Assembly: GCA_963705515.1 (NCBI GenBank) | Contig: CAVPJV010000009.1 | Span: 1-64,000, forward strand | Direction of reading: 5' to 3' | Source of the DNA: Gaiellasilicea sp963705515 | GTDB lineage: Bacteria; Actinomycetota; Thermoleophilia; Gaiellales; Gaiellaceae | DNA length: 64,000 nucleotides | Shown: in pieces, positions 18,145 to 27,003 of the stretch | Numbering within the stretch: the stretch's first letter is position 1 | Layout of the letters: each line of letters starts with the position of its first letter | The notes under the pieces: model-generated | Databases searched by the model: none | What the model saw: only the letters and a program-made list of their open reading frames with translations | What the model was told of the DNA's origin: nothing | Program-made: the position numbers and the translations under genes

Positions 18145-19365
18145 ATGCAGGCAAGGCACTGGCGTGGCGTCGCAGCACTCGCGGCGGTAACGACGCTCCT
18201 CGCGGCATTCGCGGGCGGCGCGCAGGCTCGCACGGACGGCGGCAGCGGCGCGACCGCAGCGGCCCCGTACAAGGTCGGCATCGTCTACTCGCGCACGGGG
18301 CGTTCTCGGCGCTACGGCGCCGAGTACATCCAGGGGCTGCGCTACGGCCTCGCGTACGCGACCAAGGGCACGAACAAGGTCAACGGCCGCAAGATCGAAC
18401 TCACCGATCGTCGACGACGGCACCGATGCCGGCGAAGGCCGTCACCGCCGCGAAGGACCTGATCGGCAAGGGCTACAAGATCATCGCCGGCAGCGACTCG
18501 TCCGGCTGTCGCTCTGCAGTTGGCCCCGCTCGCCGCGCAGAACAAGGTGCTCTTCATCTCCGGCCCGGCCGCCACCGACGCGCTCACGGGCATCAACAAG
18601 TACACGTTCCGCTCCGGCCGCCAGACCTATCCAGGACGTGAAGACCGCGGCGACGTTCCTCAAGGGCGTCGGCAAGAAGGTCGATCGTCTTCGCGCAGGA
18701 CTCGGTCTTCGGCCACGGCAACTTCGCGGCCGTCAACGCCGTCATCGGCTCGCAGGGCCACAAGGTCAGCCGAGTTGCTCGGTGCCGCGCTCGGCGCAGG
18801 ACTTCACGCCGTTCGCCCAGCAGGCGAAGCAGGCGAACCCGGATCTGCTCTTCGTCGCCTGGGCCGGCACGACACGCGTCGGCGATGTGGCGCGCGCTCG
18901 AGCAGCAGGGCGTCTTCGGCGTCTCGAACAAGGTCACGACCGGTCTCGCCGAGCGGGCGACGTGGTCGACGTTCGGCGACGTCGCGGCGAAGATCGACTT
19001 CCTCTCGCACTACGTCTACACCGCGCCGAAGAACAGGGTCAACGACTTCCTCGTCACCTCGATGCGCAAGCGCGGCCAGGCGCCGGACCTGTTCACGCCG
19101 GACGGCTTCGTCGCCGGCGCAGATGATCGTGCAGGCGCTGACCGGCGCCAAGGGCGACAGACGTCGACAAGATGATCGCCGCGCTCGAGGGCTGGAACTT
19201 CGTCGCGCCCGAAGGGCCAGCAGTCGATCCGCGCGTCCGATCACGCGATGATCCAGCCGATGTTCCAGGTGAAGCTGGTCAAGCAGGCGAACGGCAGGTG
19301 GCAGCCGAAGGTGATCGTCCCGCATCAAGGGGCAGTTCGTCGCCCCTCCGGAGAAGAAGAGCTAG
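18145..19365 (+). CDS. Branched-chain amino acid-type ABC transporter substrate-binding protein, frameshifted
   Basis: ATG 18145 follows CGGAGGTCAGGG. Residues 1-30 are a signal peptide (WRGVAALAAVTTLLAAFAGG, then AQA). Reassembled frames match type-I periplasmic binding proteins of the LivK group: PYKVGIVYSRTG, YIQGLRYGLAYATKGTNKVN, IAGSDSSG, VLFISGPAATDALTG, NPDLLFVAWAGTT and YTAPKNRVNDFLV. It should capture the substrate outside the membrane and hand it to the LivHM pore. At least eight one-base insertions; removing single bases at about 18,407, 18,512, 18,632 and 18,685 restores family sequence. The CoA-ligase context suggests a carboxylic acid rather than an amino acid as ligand. Confidence 0.85.
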
Positions 19366-19390
19366 AGACGACTCCCTGATCTCGGGGATC

Positions 19391-20155
19391 GTGGCGCACT
19401 CTCCACACCGATCCTCGCCACGCGGAACCTCGGGCTCGACATCGGCGGCGCGCACATCGTCGCCGATGTCTCGCTCGAGGTCCGCGCGGGCGAGCTCGTC
19501 GGCATCATCGGGCCGAACGGCGCCGGCAAGACGACGCTCTTCAACCTGCTCTCGGGGCTGATGCGCCCGACGGCGGGGAGCGTCGAGCTGCGACGGCCGC
19601 GACGTCACCGGCGAGCCGCCGTACCGGCGCGCCCGCGCCGGGCTCGGTCGCACGTTCCAGGTCTCGAGCGTCTTCCCGCTCCTCTCCGTGCACGAGAACG
19701 TGCGCCTCGCCGCAGAGGCCGAGCTCGGCGGCTCGCTGCGGATCTGGCGGCGGGCGGCTCGGTGCGCGAGGCGGTCGAGCGCGCCGACGACGCGCTCGAG
19801 CGCGTCGGGCTGGCGGCGCAGGTGCTCTGGCCGGCGGGGCTGCTCTCGCACGGCGACAAGCGGAAGCTCGAGCTGGCGATGCTGCTCGCGAGCCGGCCGC
19901 GACGTGATCCTGCTCGACGAGCCGATGGCCGGCGTCTCGGCCGAGGACGTCGACGAGCTGGTCGAGCTGATCCGCTCCGTGCACGCGGAGGAGGGCAAGA
20001 CGGTGCTGATGGTCGAGCACCGGATGGAGGTCGTGATCGGCCTCGCGGAGAAGATCGCGGTCATGCACCACGGCGCACTGCTCGCCTTCGACGAGCCCGC
20101 CGCGGTGATGGCGAACGAGACCGTGCAGACCGCCTACCTCGGGGAGCCTCTGTGA
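19391..20155 (+). CDS. ABC transporter ATP-binding protein, LivG type, frameshifted
   Basis: GTG 19391 is the best start. Walker A GPNGAGKTTLFNLLSG is at about residue 45; GLGRTFQVSSVFPLLSVHEN is the LivG-type Q-loop region; LLSHGDKRKLELAMLLASRP is the signature; VILLDEPMAGVS is Walker B; MVEHRMEVV has the switch His. It powers import through the LivHM channel with its LivF partner. Single-base insertions near 19,410, 19,592, 19,750 and 19,902 break the frame. The TGA overlaps the GTG of the next gene by four bases. Confidence 0.88.
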
Positions 20156-20874
20156 GCGCTCCACGCGCGCCCCGCTCATCCGCGTCGACGACCTGCACGT
20201 CTACCTGGGCGAGTCGCACGTGCTGCAGGGAGTCTCCTTCGACGTGCCCGAGGGCGGCGTCACCGCGCTCCTCGGCCGGAACGGCGTCGGCAAGACGACG
20301 ACGCTGCGCGCGATGATGGGCCTCGTGCCGCGGCGCGGGCACCGTCTCGCTCGCCGGCGAGGACGTGACGAAGCTGCCGACGCACGCGATCGTCGCGGCG
20401 CGGCGTCGGCTACGTCCCCGAGGATCGCGACGTCTTCGCGGGACTGACCGTCGACGAGAACCTCCGGCTCGCCGAGCGCGGGCCGGAGCGCGCGCTACGA
20501 CCTCGTCTACGAGCTCTTCCCCGAGCTGAAGACACGTGGCGGGCAGAAGGCGGGGACGCTCTCGGGCGGCCAGCAGCAGATGGTCGCGATCGGCCGGGCG
20601 CTCCTGAACGACAATCCGGTGCTGCTCGTCGACGAGCCGACGAAGGGGCTCGCGCCGCTGCTCGTGACGGAGGTCGCGGCCGCGCTCGAGCGCGCAGCGG
20701 AGCTGACGACGGTCCTGCTCGTCGAGCAGAACCTCGCCGTCGTCGCGCGTGTCGCGCACGCAGGTCGTCGTCCTCGATGGCGGCAGGGTCGTGCACACCG
20801 GGCAGGCGGCGGAGCTCCTCGGCGACCCCGAGCAGGTGCGGGCGCTCCTCGGCGTCGCAGGAGGCCGGCATTGA
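20152..20874 (+). CDS. ABC transporter ATP-binding protein, LivF type, frameshifted
   Basis: GTG 20152 overlaps the previous stop. Motifs: VLQGVSFDVPEGGVTALLGR then NGVGKTTTLRAMMG (Walker A), GVGYVPEDRDVFAGLTVDEN, TLSGGQQQMVAIGRALL (signature), VLLVDEPTKGLAP (Walker B) and VLLVEQNLAVV. About 237 residues, normal for LivF. Single-base indels near 20,335, 20,400, 20,490 and 20,762. Second ATPase of the importer. The TGA at 20,872 overlaps the TTG start of the permease gene. Confidence 0.88.
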
Positions 20875-21750
20875 GCACCTTCGTCCTCCTGACCATCACC
20901 GGCCTCGGCCTGGGGGCGATGTACTTCCTGATCGCCTCCGGGCTCTCGCTCATCTACGGGCTGATGGGCGTGCTCAACTTCGCGCACGGCGCGCTGCTCA
21001 CGGTCGGCGCGTACGCCACGTGGTGGATGTCGACGCAGGTCGGCGGCGGCGCCGGCACGAGGCTGCTCGTCGGCGCCCTCTTCGGAATCGCCGTGGGCGC
21101 GGTGCTGGCGGCGCTGATCGAGCTCGTCCTGATCCGGCCGCTGTACCGCCGGCCGGTCGAGCAGGTCCTCGTCACGGTCGGGCTCGCGCTCGTGCTGAAC
21201 GCCCTCGTCGAGGCTATCTGGGGCTTCGACGCGCGGCCGTTTCCGGTTCCGTCCTGGATGATCGACACGACCTCGATCCTCGGCGCGTCGATCCCGAACG
21301 ACCGCTTCGTCGAGATCGCCGCGGCGGTGCTCGTCCTGCTCGGCCTCAACGCCTTCCTCCGTTACACGCGCTACGGCCTGATCATCCGCGCCGGTGTCGA
21401 GAACCGGGCGATGGTGACCGCGCTCGGGATCGACGTGCGCAAGGCCTTCACGCTCGTCTTCGCGATCGGCGGCGCGGCGGCCGCGCTTGCCGGCGTTCTC
21501 TCGGGCGTCTACTACGGCGTCGTCGATCCAGGCCGCGGCACCTCGCTCCTGATCTTCGCCTTCATCGTCGTCGTGATCGGCGGCTTCGGGTCGATCGGCG
21601 GCACGGCCGTCGCTGCGGTCGCCGTCGGCCTGATCCAGCAGTACGCGAACTACTACCTCGAGCGGCCTCGGCGACCTCGCGGTCGTGCTCCTGCTGGCGA
21701 TCGTCCTGCTGCTCAGGCCGGAGGGCCTTGCTCCGAAGGTGGCGCATTGA
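20871..21750 (+). CDS. ABC transporter permease, LivH type, one frameshift
   Basis: TTG 20871 in a TTGA overlap with the previous stop. About eight transmembrane helices, with the LivH-typical ASGLSLIYGLMGVLNFAHGA near the N-terminus, RYGLIIRAGVENRAMVTALG in the cytoplasmic loop that contacts the ATPase, and GGFGSIGGTAVAAVAVGLIQ. Forms the inner-membrane channel with LivM. One frameshift near 21,662 separates the final helix (GDLAVVLLLAIVLLLRPEGL). This is the last dense-error position; downstream genes read cleanly. Confidence 0.88.
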
Positions 21751-22799
21751 CCCGCGTCCGGCCCATCCTCGTGCCGCTCCTGCTCCTGGGCGGGTTCGCG
21801 GTGCTGCCGCTGCTGTCGCTCGACATCCCCGTGCTCCTCAACGGCCCGCTCGACAGCCCCGGCACGCTCGGCCTGCTCGCGCTCTGCCTCGTCTTCGCCG
21901 GGGTCGCCCTGACCTACGACCTGCTCTTCGGCTTCACGGGGCTGCTGTCGTTCGGCCACGCGCTCTACTTCGCGGCCGGCGTCTACCTGATGACGATCGC
22001 GTTGACGAAGTGGGACTGGGGCTTCGTCCCCTCGCTGCTCGTGGTCGCCGCCGTCGGGATCGTCGCGCCGCTGCTGCTGGGCGGGGTCAGCCTCCGCGTC
22101 GGCGGGATCGCCTTCGCGATGGTGACGCTCGCGTTCGCGCAGGCGGGCCAGGTACTCGTCCAGAAGAACCCGAGCGGCCTCACCGGCGGCGACGAGGGGC
22201 TCGGGCTGAACTTCGAGGCGATTCCCGCCGCTTTCGTCGGCGTGGTGAACACCAAGCACCTCTACTGGCTCGCGCTCGGGTACGCGGCGGTCGTGTTCGT
22301 GATCGTCCGCTGGGCGGTGAACAGCTCGCCGGGGCATGTCTGGCAGGCGGTCCGGGAGAACGAGCGCCGGGTCGAGGTGATCGGGCTGCACCCGTACCGG
22401 TTCAAGCTGCTGGCGTTCGTGCTCGCCTCGTTCCTCGCGACCGCCGGCGGGGTCGTCTGGATGCTCGTGCTCGGAACCGGGGCCTCGCCGCAGGTGACCA
22501 CAGCCAACTTCACGCTGACGCTGCTCGTGATGGTCGTGATCGGCGGGACCGGGACGCGGTACGGCGCGCTGCTCGGTGGCTTCCTCTACACGCTCGCCGA
22601 CCAGCGGCTCGGGTCGTTCGCGGGCTCCTCCCGCGTCCAGGACCTGCCGACCGTGCTCTCGACGCCGCTCTCGGAGCCGCTCTTCATCCTCGGCACGCTC
22701 TTCATCCTGCTCGTCTTCTTCGTGCCGGGCGGGATCGCCAGCCTCGGCCACCGCGTGCGGCGCCGGCGCCGGATGGAACCGCTCGAGGGGATGCAATGA
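21747..22799 (+). CDS. ABC transporter permease, LivM type
   Basis: Intact 350-residue protein from TTG 21747, overlapping the LivH stop by four bases. Around ten membrane segments; GLLSFGHALYFAAGVYLMTI and VRENERRVEVIGLHPYRFKL are characteristic of LivM, as is VIGGTGTRYGALLGGFLYTL near the end. Partner of LivH in the importer pore. The C-terminus (RVRRRRRMEPLEGMQ) is basic and cytoplasmic. Its stop overlaps the ATG of the alpha/beta hydrolase gene, keeping importer and enzymes in one transcript. Confidence 0.92.
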   Translation: MTRVRPILVPLLLLGGFAVLPLLSLDIPVLLNGPLDSPGTLGLLALCLVFAGVALTYDLLFGFTGLLSFGHALYFAAGVYLMTIALTKWDWGFVPSLLVVAAVGIVAPLLLGGVSLRVGGIAFAMVTLAFAQAGQVLVQKNPSGLTGGDEGLGLNFEAIPAAFVGVVNTKHLYWLALGYAAVVFVIVRWAVNSSPGHVWQAVRENERRVEVIGLHPYRFKLLAFVLASFLATAGGVVWMLVLGTGASPQVTTANFTLTLLVMVVIGGTGTRYGALLGGFLYTLADQRLGSFAGSSRVQDLPTVLSTPLSEPLFILGTLFILLVFFVPGGIASLGHRVRRRRRMEPLEGMQ

Positions 22800-23536
22800 A
22801 GCTCGCGTGGGAGCGCCACGGGAGCGGTGAGCCGCTACTCCTGATCCAGGGCCTGGGCTACGCGCGCTGGGGCTGGGAGCCGGTCGTGCCCGGACTCGCC
22901 GAGTCCTTCGAGGTGCTCCTCTTCGACAACCGCGGCATCGGCGAGAGCGACGCGCCGCCAGGCCCCTACACCGCGGCCGAGTTGGCGCAGGACGCCGCGC
23001 AGGTCCTCGAAGAGGCGGGCGTCGAGCGCGCGCACGTGCTCGGCACGAGCCTCGGCGGCATGGTCGCGCAGGAGCTCGCGCTCGCCGCACCGGAGCGCGT
23101 CGACAGGCTCGTCCTCGCCTGCACGACGCCCGGCGGGCCGGAGTCGTTCCCGATGCCCGAGCAGACGGTGAAGCTGCTGACGAGCGGCGCAACGCTGCGC
23201 CAGTTCGTCGAGAACGCGCTCGCGCCGGAGCCGAACCAGGAGATCGTCGAGCGGATCCTGCGCCACCGCGAGGCGACGGCGCAGCCGTTCGACGCCTGGA
23301 GCGCGCAGGCGGCGGCGGGCGCGGCCTTCGACGCTCTCGACCGCGTGGCGGGGATCGCCGCGCCGACGCTCATCCTCCACGGCACGGAAGATGCGGTCGT
23401 GGACTCGCGGAACACGGCCCTGCTCGCACTCCGGATCCCCGATGCCCGCGTCGAGCTCTTCCCGGGCGGCGGCCACCTCTTCTTCTGGGAGCAGCCCGAC
23501 CGCTTCGTCGAGGTCGTGACGGAGTTCCTCAGGTGA
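22796..23536 (+). CDS. Alpha/beta hydrolase
   Basis: Intact 246-residue protein from ATG 22796. Oxyanion loop LIQGLGYARWGWEP; FDNRGIGESDAPPG; nucleophile elbow VLGTSLGGMVAQE with Ser near residue 85; acid in LILHGTEDAVVDS; His in FPGGGHLFFWEQP. The complete triad suggests an esterase, lactonase or thioesterase. It lies between the importer and the acyl-CoA ligase with four-base overlaps on both sides, so it may release the free acid from an ester or lactone before CoA activation; that is inference from order. Confidence 0.88.
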   Translation: MKLAWERHGSGEPLLLIQGLGYARWGWEPVVPGLAESFEVLLFDNRGIGESDAPPGPYTAAELAQDAAQVLEEAGVERAHVLGTSLGGMVAQELALAAPERVDRLVLACTTPGGPESFPMPEQTVKLLTSGATLRQFVENALAPEPNQEIVERILRHREATAQPFDAWSAQAAAGAAFDALDRVAGIAAPTLILHGTEDAVVDSRNTALLALRIPDARVELFPGGGHLFFWEQPDRFVEVVTEFLR

Positions 23537-24993
23537 CCGACTTGACGCTCGGCCGCTGGATCCGCGACCGTGCCCGGACGACGCCCGCGCGCGTGGCGAT
23601 CGACTGTCTCGGCGCCGTGACCACCTACGCGGAGCTCGATGCTCGCTCCGAGGGGCTCGCGGCCGGCCTGCTCGAAGCCGGGCTCGTGCCGGGTGACCGG
23701 GTCGCGACGTTGACGGCGACGAGCCCGGAGCACGTCGTCGTCTTCTTCGCCTGCGCGAAGGCCGGACTGATCCTGATGCCGCTGAACACGCGGCTCGCGC
23801 CGCCGGAGCTGCGCTACCAGCTCGAGGACGCCGAGCCCAGCATCCTCCTCTGCTCGGCCGACTTCGCCGAGGTCGGCGCGAGCCTGCACGAGCGAACGGC
23901 GCCGCTCGAAGCCTTGCAACAGTCTGTTGCAAAGTCCGTCGCGGAGCCGGAGGACCAGGACGGCCTGCTGCTCGTCTACACCTCGGGCACGACCGGGAAG
24001 CCGAAGGGCGCGCTGCTGACGCACGCGAACTGCTTCTGGACGAACCTTTCGTTCGACCGCGTCGCGGGGCTCAGCGCCGAGGACACCGTGCTGCAGGTGC
24101 TGCCGCAGTTCCACGTCGGCGGCTGGAACGTGCAGCCGCTGCTGGCGTGGTGGAAAGGCGCGACGGTCGTGCTCGAGCCCGCCTTCGACCCGGCCCGCGC
24201 ACTGCACCTGATCGCCGAGAAGCGGGTGACGACGATGATGGGCGTGCCCGCCACGTACCTCTTCATGGCGCAGGATCCCGGCTTCGCGAAAGCGGATCTC
24301 TGGACGCTGCGGCGTGCGGTCGTCGGCGGCGCGCCAATGCCCGAGGCGCTGCTCGAGACCTGGCACGAGCGCGGCGTCGAGATCGTCCAGGGCTACGGCC
24401 TGACGGAGGCCGCGCCGAACGTGCTCTGTCTGCCGCCCGAGGATGCGGCGCGGAAGCGCGGCTTCGCAGGCAAGCCCTACCCGCACGTCGACGTCGCCCT
24501 TCGCGACACCGAGAGCGGCCGCCTGCTCGACGGCGCGACCGAGGGCGAGCTGTTGGTGCGAGGCCCGAACGTCTTCGCCGGCTACTGGCGCAACACCGAG
24601 GCGACCGACGCAGCCTTCGCGGACGGCTGGCTCGTCACCGGCGACGTCGCCGCCCGCGACGAGGAGGGCTACTACCGAATCGTCGGCAGGACGAAGGACA
24701 TGGTCATCTCGGGTGGCGAGAACGTCTATCCGGCCGAGATCGAGAACGTGCTCCACGAGCATCCGGCCGTGAAGGAGGCCGCGGTCGTCGGCGTGCCGGA
24801 CGAACGCTGGGGCGAGGCGTGCCTCGCGTTCGTCGTCCGGGACGGCGACGCGACCGAGGAGGAGCTGCTCGAGCACTGCCGCGGCCGGCTGGCGCGCTAC
24901 AAGGTGCCGAAGGGCTTTCGCTTTGTCGACTCGCTGCCGCGGAACGCGCTCGACAAGGTCGTCAAGGCGGAGCTGCTGGAGCTGGCGCAATGA
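23533..24993 (+). CDS. Acyl-CoA synthetase (ANL superfamily)
   Basis: Intact 486-residue protein from GTG 23533. ATP-binding motif LLLVYTSGTTGKPKGALLTH near residue 155; QGYGLTEAAPNV (A5); DGWLVTGDVAARDEEGYYRI (A7-A8); GRTKDMVISGGENVYPAEIE; and the adenylation/thioesterification Lys near the end in PRNALDKVVKAEL. It activates a carboxylic acid to its CoA thioester via an acyl-AMP. Slightly shorter than medium-chain ligases. Substrate unknown; the importer and KAS III-like gene in the same transcript imply an acid taken up from outside. Confidence 0.92.
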   Translation: MTDLTLGRWIRDRARTTPARVAIDCLGAVTTYAELDARSEGLAAGLLEAGLVPGDRVATLTATSPEHVVVFFACAKAGLILMPLNTRLAPPELRYQLEDAEPSILLCSADFAEVGASLHERTAPLEALQQSVAKSVAEPEDQDGLLLVYTSGTTGKPKGALLTHANCFWTNLSFDRVAGLSAEDTVLQVLPQFHVGGWNVQPLLAWWKGATVVLEPAFDPARALHLIAEKRVTTMMGVPATYLFMAQDPGFAKADLWTLRRAVVGGAPMPEALLETWHERGVEIVQGYGLTEAAPNVLCLPPEDAARKRGFAGKPYPHVDVALRDTESGRLLDGATEGELLVRGPNVFAGYWRNTEATDAAFADGWLVTGDVAARDEEGYYRIVGRTKDMVISGGENVYPAEIENVLHEHPAVKEAAVVGVPDERWGEACLAFVVRDGDATEEELLEHCRGRLARYKVPKGFRFVDSLPRNALDKVVKAELLELAQ

Positions 24994-25586
24994 AGCAGCT
25001 GACCGCACGGGGCGAGCGCACCCGCCAAAAGCTGCTCGAAGCGGCCGAGCAGATCTTCGCCGAGCTCGGCTACCACGACGCCTCGATCGTGAAGATCACC
25101 GAGGCCGCCGGCGTCGGCCAGGGGACCTTCTACCTCTACTTCGCGAGCAAGAAGGAGGTCTTCGACGAGGTCGTGCTCGACCTGAACGTGCGTGTCCGCC
25201 ACGCGATGACCGACGCGGCCGCGAAGGGCACGACCCGCGCCGAGCAGGAGCTGCTCGGCTTCGGCGCCTTCTTCCGCTTCACCGCCGACCACCCGGCGCT
25301 CTACCGGATCATCCGGCAGGCCGAGTTCGTCTCGCCGGAGACGCTCGTCACCCACTACGACCGGCTGATGCGGCCGTACGCGGCGGGACTGGAGCAGGCG
25401 ATGGAGGCCGGCGAGGTGGCGCAGGGTGACGCCGAGGTGCTCGCCTGGAGCCTGATGGGGATCGGCGAGCTCTGCGGCATGCGCTGGATCCTCTGGAACG
25501 GCGAGCACGGCATGCCCGACCACGTCTTCGACGAACTGGCCCGGATCATCGTGCGCGCGCTCGGCGCGAAGGACCTCGATCCGTGA
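24990..25586 (+). CDS. TetR-family transcriptional regulator
   Basis: Intact 198-residue protein from ATG 24990, overlapping the ligase stop. The HTH covers residues 10-55: RTRQKLLEAAEQIFAELGYH, then VKITEAAGVGQGTFYLYFASKKEVF. The C-terminal half is helical and hydrophobic, as expected for binding an acyl-CoA or similar ligand. Encoded inside the operon it probably controls, so likely autoregulatory. The ACCTGA-N8-TCAGGT repeat at 18,084 is a candidate target. Confidence 0.9.
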   Translation: MKQLTARGERTRQKLLEAAEQIFAELGYHDASIVKITEAAGVGQGTFYLYFASKKEVFDEVVLDLNVRVRHAMTDAAAKGTTRAEQELLGFGAFFRFTADHPALYRIIRQAEFVSPETLVTHYDRLMRPYAAGLEQAMEAGEVAQGDAEVLAWSLMGIGELCGMRWILWNGEHGMPDHVFDELARIIVRALGAKDLDP

Positions 25587-26572
25587 TCGGGCTGGCCGCG
25601 ACGGCGTCATACCTGCCCGAGACCTGGATGAGCGCCGCCGAGATCGCGGGCGCGAGCGGGATCCCGGAGCAGGTGATCCTGGAGAAGTTCGGACTGCGCG
25701 GCAAGCACATCGCGGGCGCCGACGAGCACGTCAGCGACATGTCCGTCGAGGCCGCGTCGCGCCTGCTCGGCCAGAACGCGATCGACCCGGCCGACATCGA
25801 CGTCGTCATGTACTACGGCTCGCTCTGGAAGGACTATCCCGTCTGGCAGGCGGCGCCGTGGATCGCGCACCGGCTCGGCTGCGAGAACGCCTACGCGCTC
25901 GAGTACGCGAACGTCTCGTGCGGAACGCCGGTCGCGCTCCGCCTTGCACGCAACTTCCTGCTCGCCGAGCCCGACCTCCGCAACGTTCTGATCGTGGCTG
26001 CGTCCCGCGAGTCGCACCTGCTCGACTACGGGAACCAACGCTCGCGCTTCATGTTCAACTTCGGCGACGGGGCGGTCGCCGGGCTGCTGACGCGCGACGG
26101 CGGCCACGAGCTACTCGGCTGCCATGCGCTGACCGACGGCTCGTTCTCGCTCCAGGTGAAGGTGCCGGCCGGCGGCTCGGTCGAGCCCGCCTCGGCCGAG
26201 AGCGTCGCGGGCCGCCGCCATTTCCTCGATGTCGCCGACCCGGCGCAGATGAAGGGCGGCCTCGACGAGGTCAGCCTGCCGAACTTCGTCGCCGCCGCCA
26301 GTGGCGCGGTCGAGCGCTCGGGTGCGAAGCTTGGGGATGTGTCGTACCTCTGCGGGATCCACATGAAGCGCTCGATGCACGAGGCGATCGTCGACGCGAT
26401 AGGCGGCCCGCGCGCCGCCTATCTCGACGACACCGGCCACATGAGCGGCGTCGACTCGCTGCTCGCGCTCGACCGTGCGTCGCGGGCCGGCGAGCTCTCG
26501 GAAGGCGATCTCGTCCTGCTGCTCGCGGCGGGGACGGGCTACACCTGGGCGGCGTCGGCGGTCAGATGGTGA
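25583..26572 (+). CDS. 3-oxoacyl-ACP synthase III-like condensing enzyme with altered active site
   Basis: Intact 329-residue protein from GTG 25583. Thiolase-fold landmarks: the nucleophile Cys113 in ANVSCGTPVALRLA, matching E. coli FabH Cys112, and His260 in CGIHMKRSMHEAI. Where FabH has the catalytic Asn in GNTS, this protein has GHMS (His286). FabH uses Asn in decarboxylative condensation; a change here is known in KAS III-like acyltransferases and other variants, so the reaction could be acyl transfer or condensation with a different donor. Operon position after a CoA ligase and before a hydratase suggests CoA-linked substrates. Confidence 0.85.
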   Translation: MIGLAATASYLPETWMSAAEIAGASGIPEQVILEKFGLRGKHIAGADEHVSDMSVEAASRLLGQNAIDPADIDVVMYYGSLWKDYPVWQAAPWIAHRLGCENAYALEYANVSCGTPVALRLARNFLLAEPDLRNVLIVAASRESHLLDYGNQRSRFMFNFGDGAVAGLLTRDGGHELLGCHALTDGSFSLQVKVPAGGSVEPASAESVAGRRHFLDVADPAQMKGGLDEVSLPNFVAAASGAVERSGAKLGDVSYLCGIHMKRSMHEAIVDAIGGPRAAYLDDTGHMSGVDSLLALDRASRAGELSEGDLVLLLAAGTGYTWAASAVRW

Positions 26573-27003
26573 TCGAAGACCTGATCGGGCAGGAGCTCGT
26601 CTCCGAGTGGCGGTCGATCGAGCAGGAGCGGATCGACGAGTTCGCGCGCGCGACCGACGACCCGCAATGGATCCACACCGACCCCGAGGCGGCCGCGGCG
26701 GGGCCGTTCGGGACGACGATCGCGCACGGCTTCCTGACGCTCTCGCTCGTCGTGCCGATGTTCGCCGAGGCGCTGCCCCCGCTCGAGGGGTACGGGATGA
26801 CGCTCAACTACGGGCTCAACCGGGTTCGCTTCACCTCGCCGGTGCCGTCCGGCGCACGCATCCGAGGCCGCTTCCGGGTCGAGGACGTCGAGGACGTCGC
26901 CTTCGGCAAGCAGGCCCGGGTCGCCGCGACGATCGAGCTCGAAGGGCAGGAGAAGCCGGCCTGCGTCGCGGAGGCGCTCTTCCGCTTCCTCAATCCAGCG
27001 TGA
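26569..27003 (+). CDS. MaoC-like (R)-specific enoyl-CoA hydratase
   Basis: Intact 144-residue hot-dog protein from ATG 26569. The hydratase motif is present: ATDDPQWIHTDPEAAAAGPF then GTTIAHGFLTLSL, with the Asp and His that activate water. It would hydrate an enoyl thioester to a 3-hydroxyacyl thioester or act in reverse. Last gene of the long liv operon, overlapping KAS III by four bases and overlapping the convergent metallo-hydrolase gene by 14 bases. Confidence 0.9.
   Translation: MIEDLIGQELVSEWRSIEQERIDEFARATDDPQWIHTDPEAAAAGPFGTTIAHGFLTLSLVVPMFAEALPPLEGYGMTLNYGLNRVRFTSPVPSGARIRGRFRVEDVEDVAFGKQARVAATIELEGQEKPACVAEALFRFLNPA

Noticed and set aside
20061..23192. Minus-strand open frame of over 1,000 codons opposite livF-livM
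   Set aside because: It is the antisense shadow of conserved transporter genes in very GC-rich DNA; its translation is low-complexity Arg/Glu/Asp with no family features.
22966..25008. Minus-strand open frame of 680 codons opposite the hydrolase and CoA ligase genes
   Set aside because: Shadow frame caused by third-position GC bias; the plus strand encodes complete, conserved enzymes.
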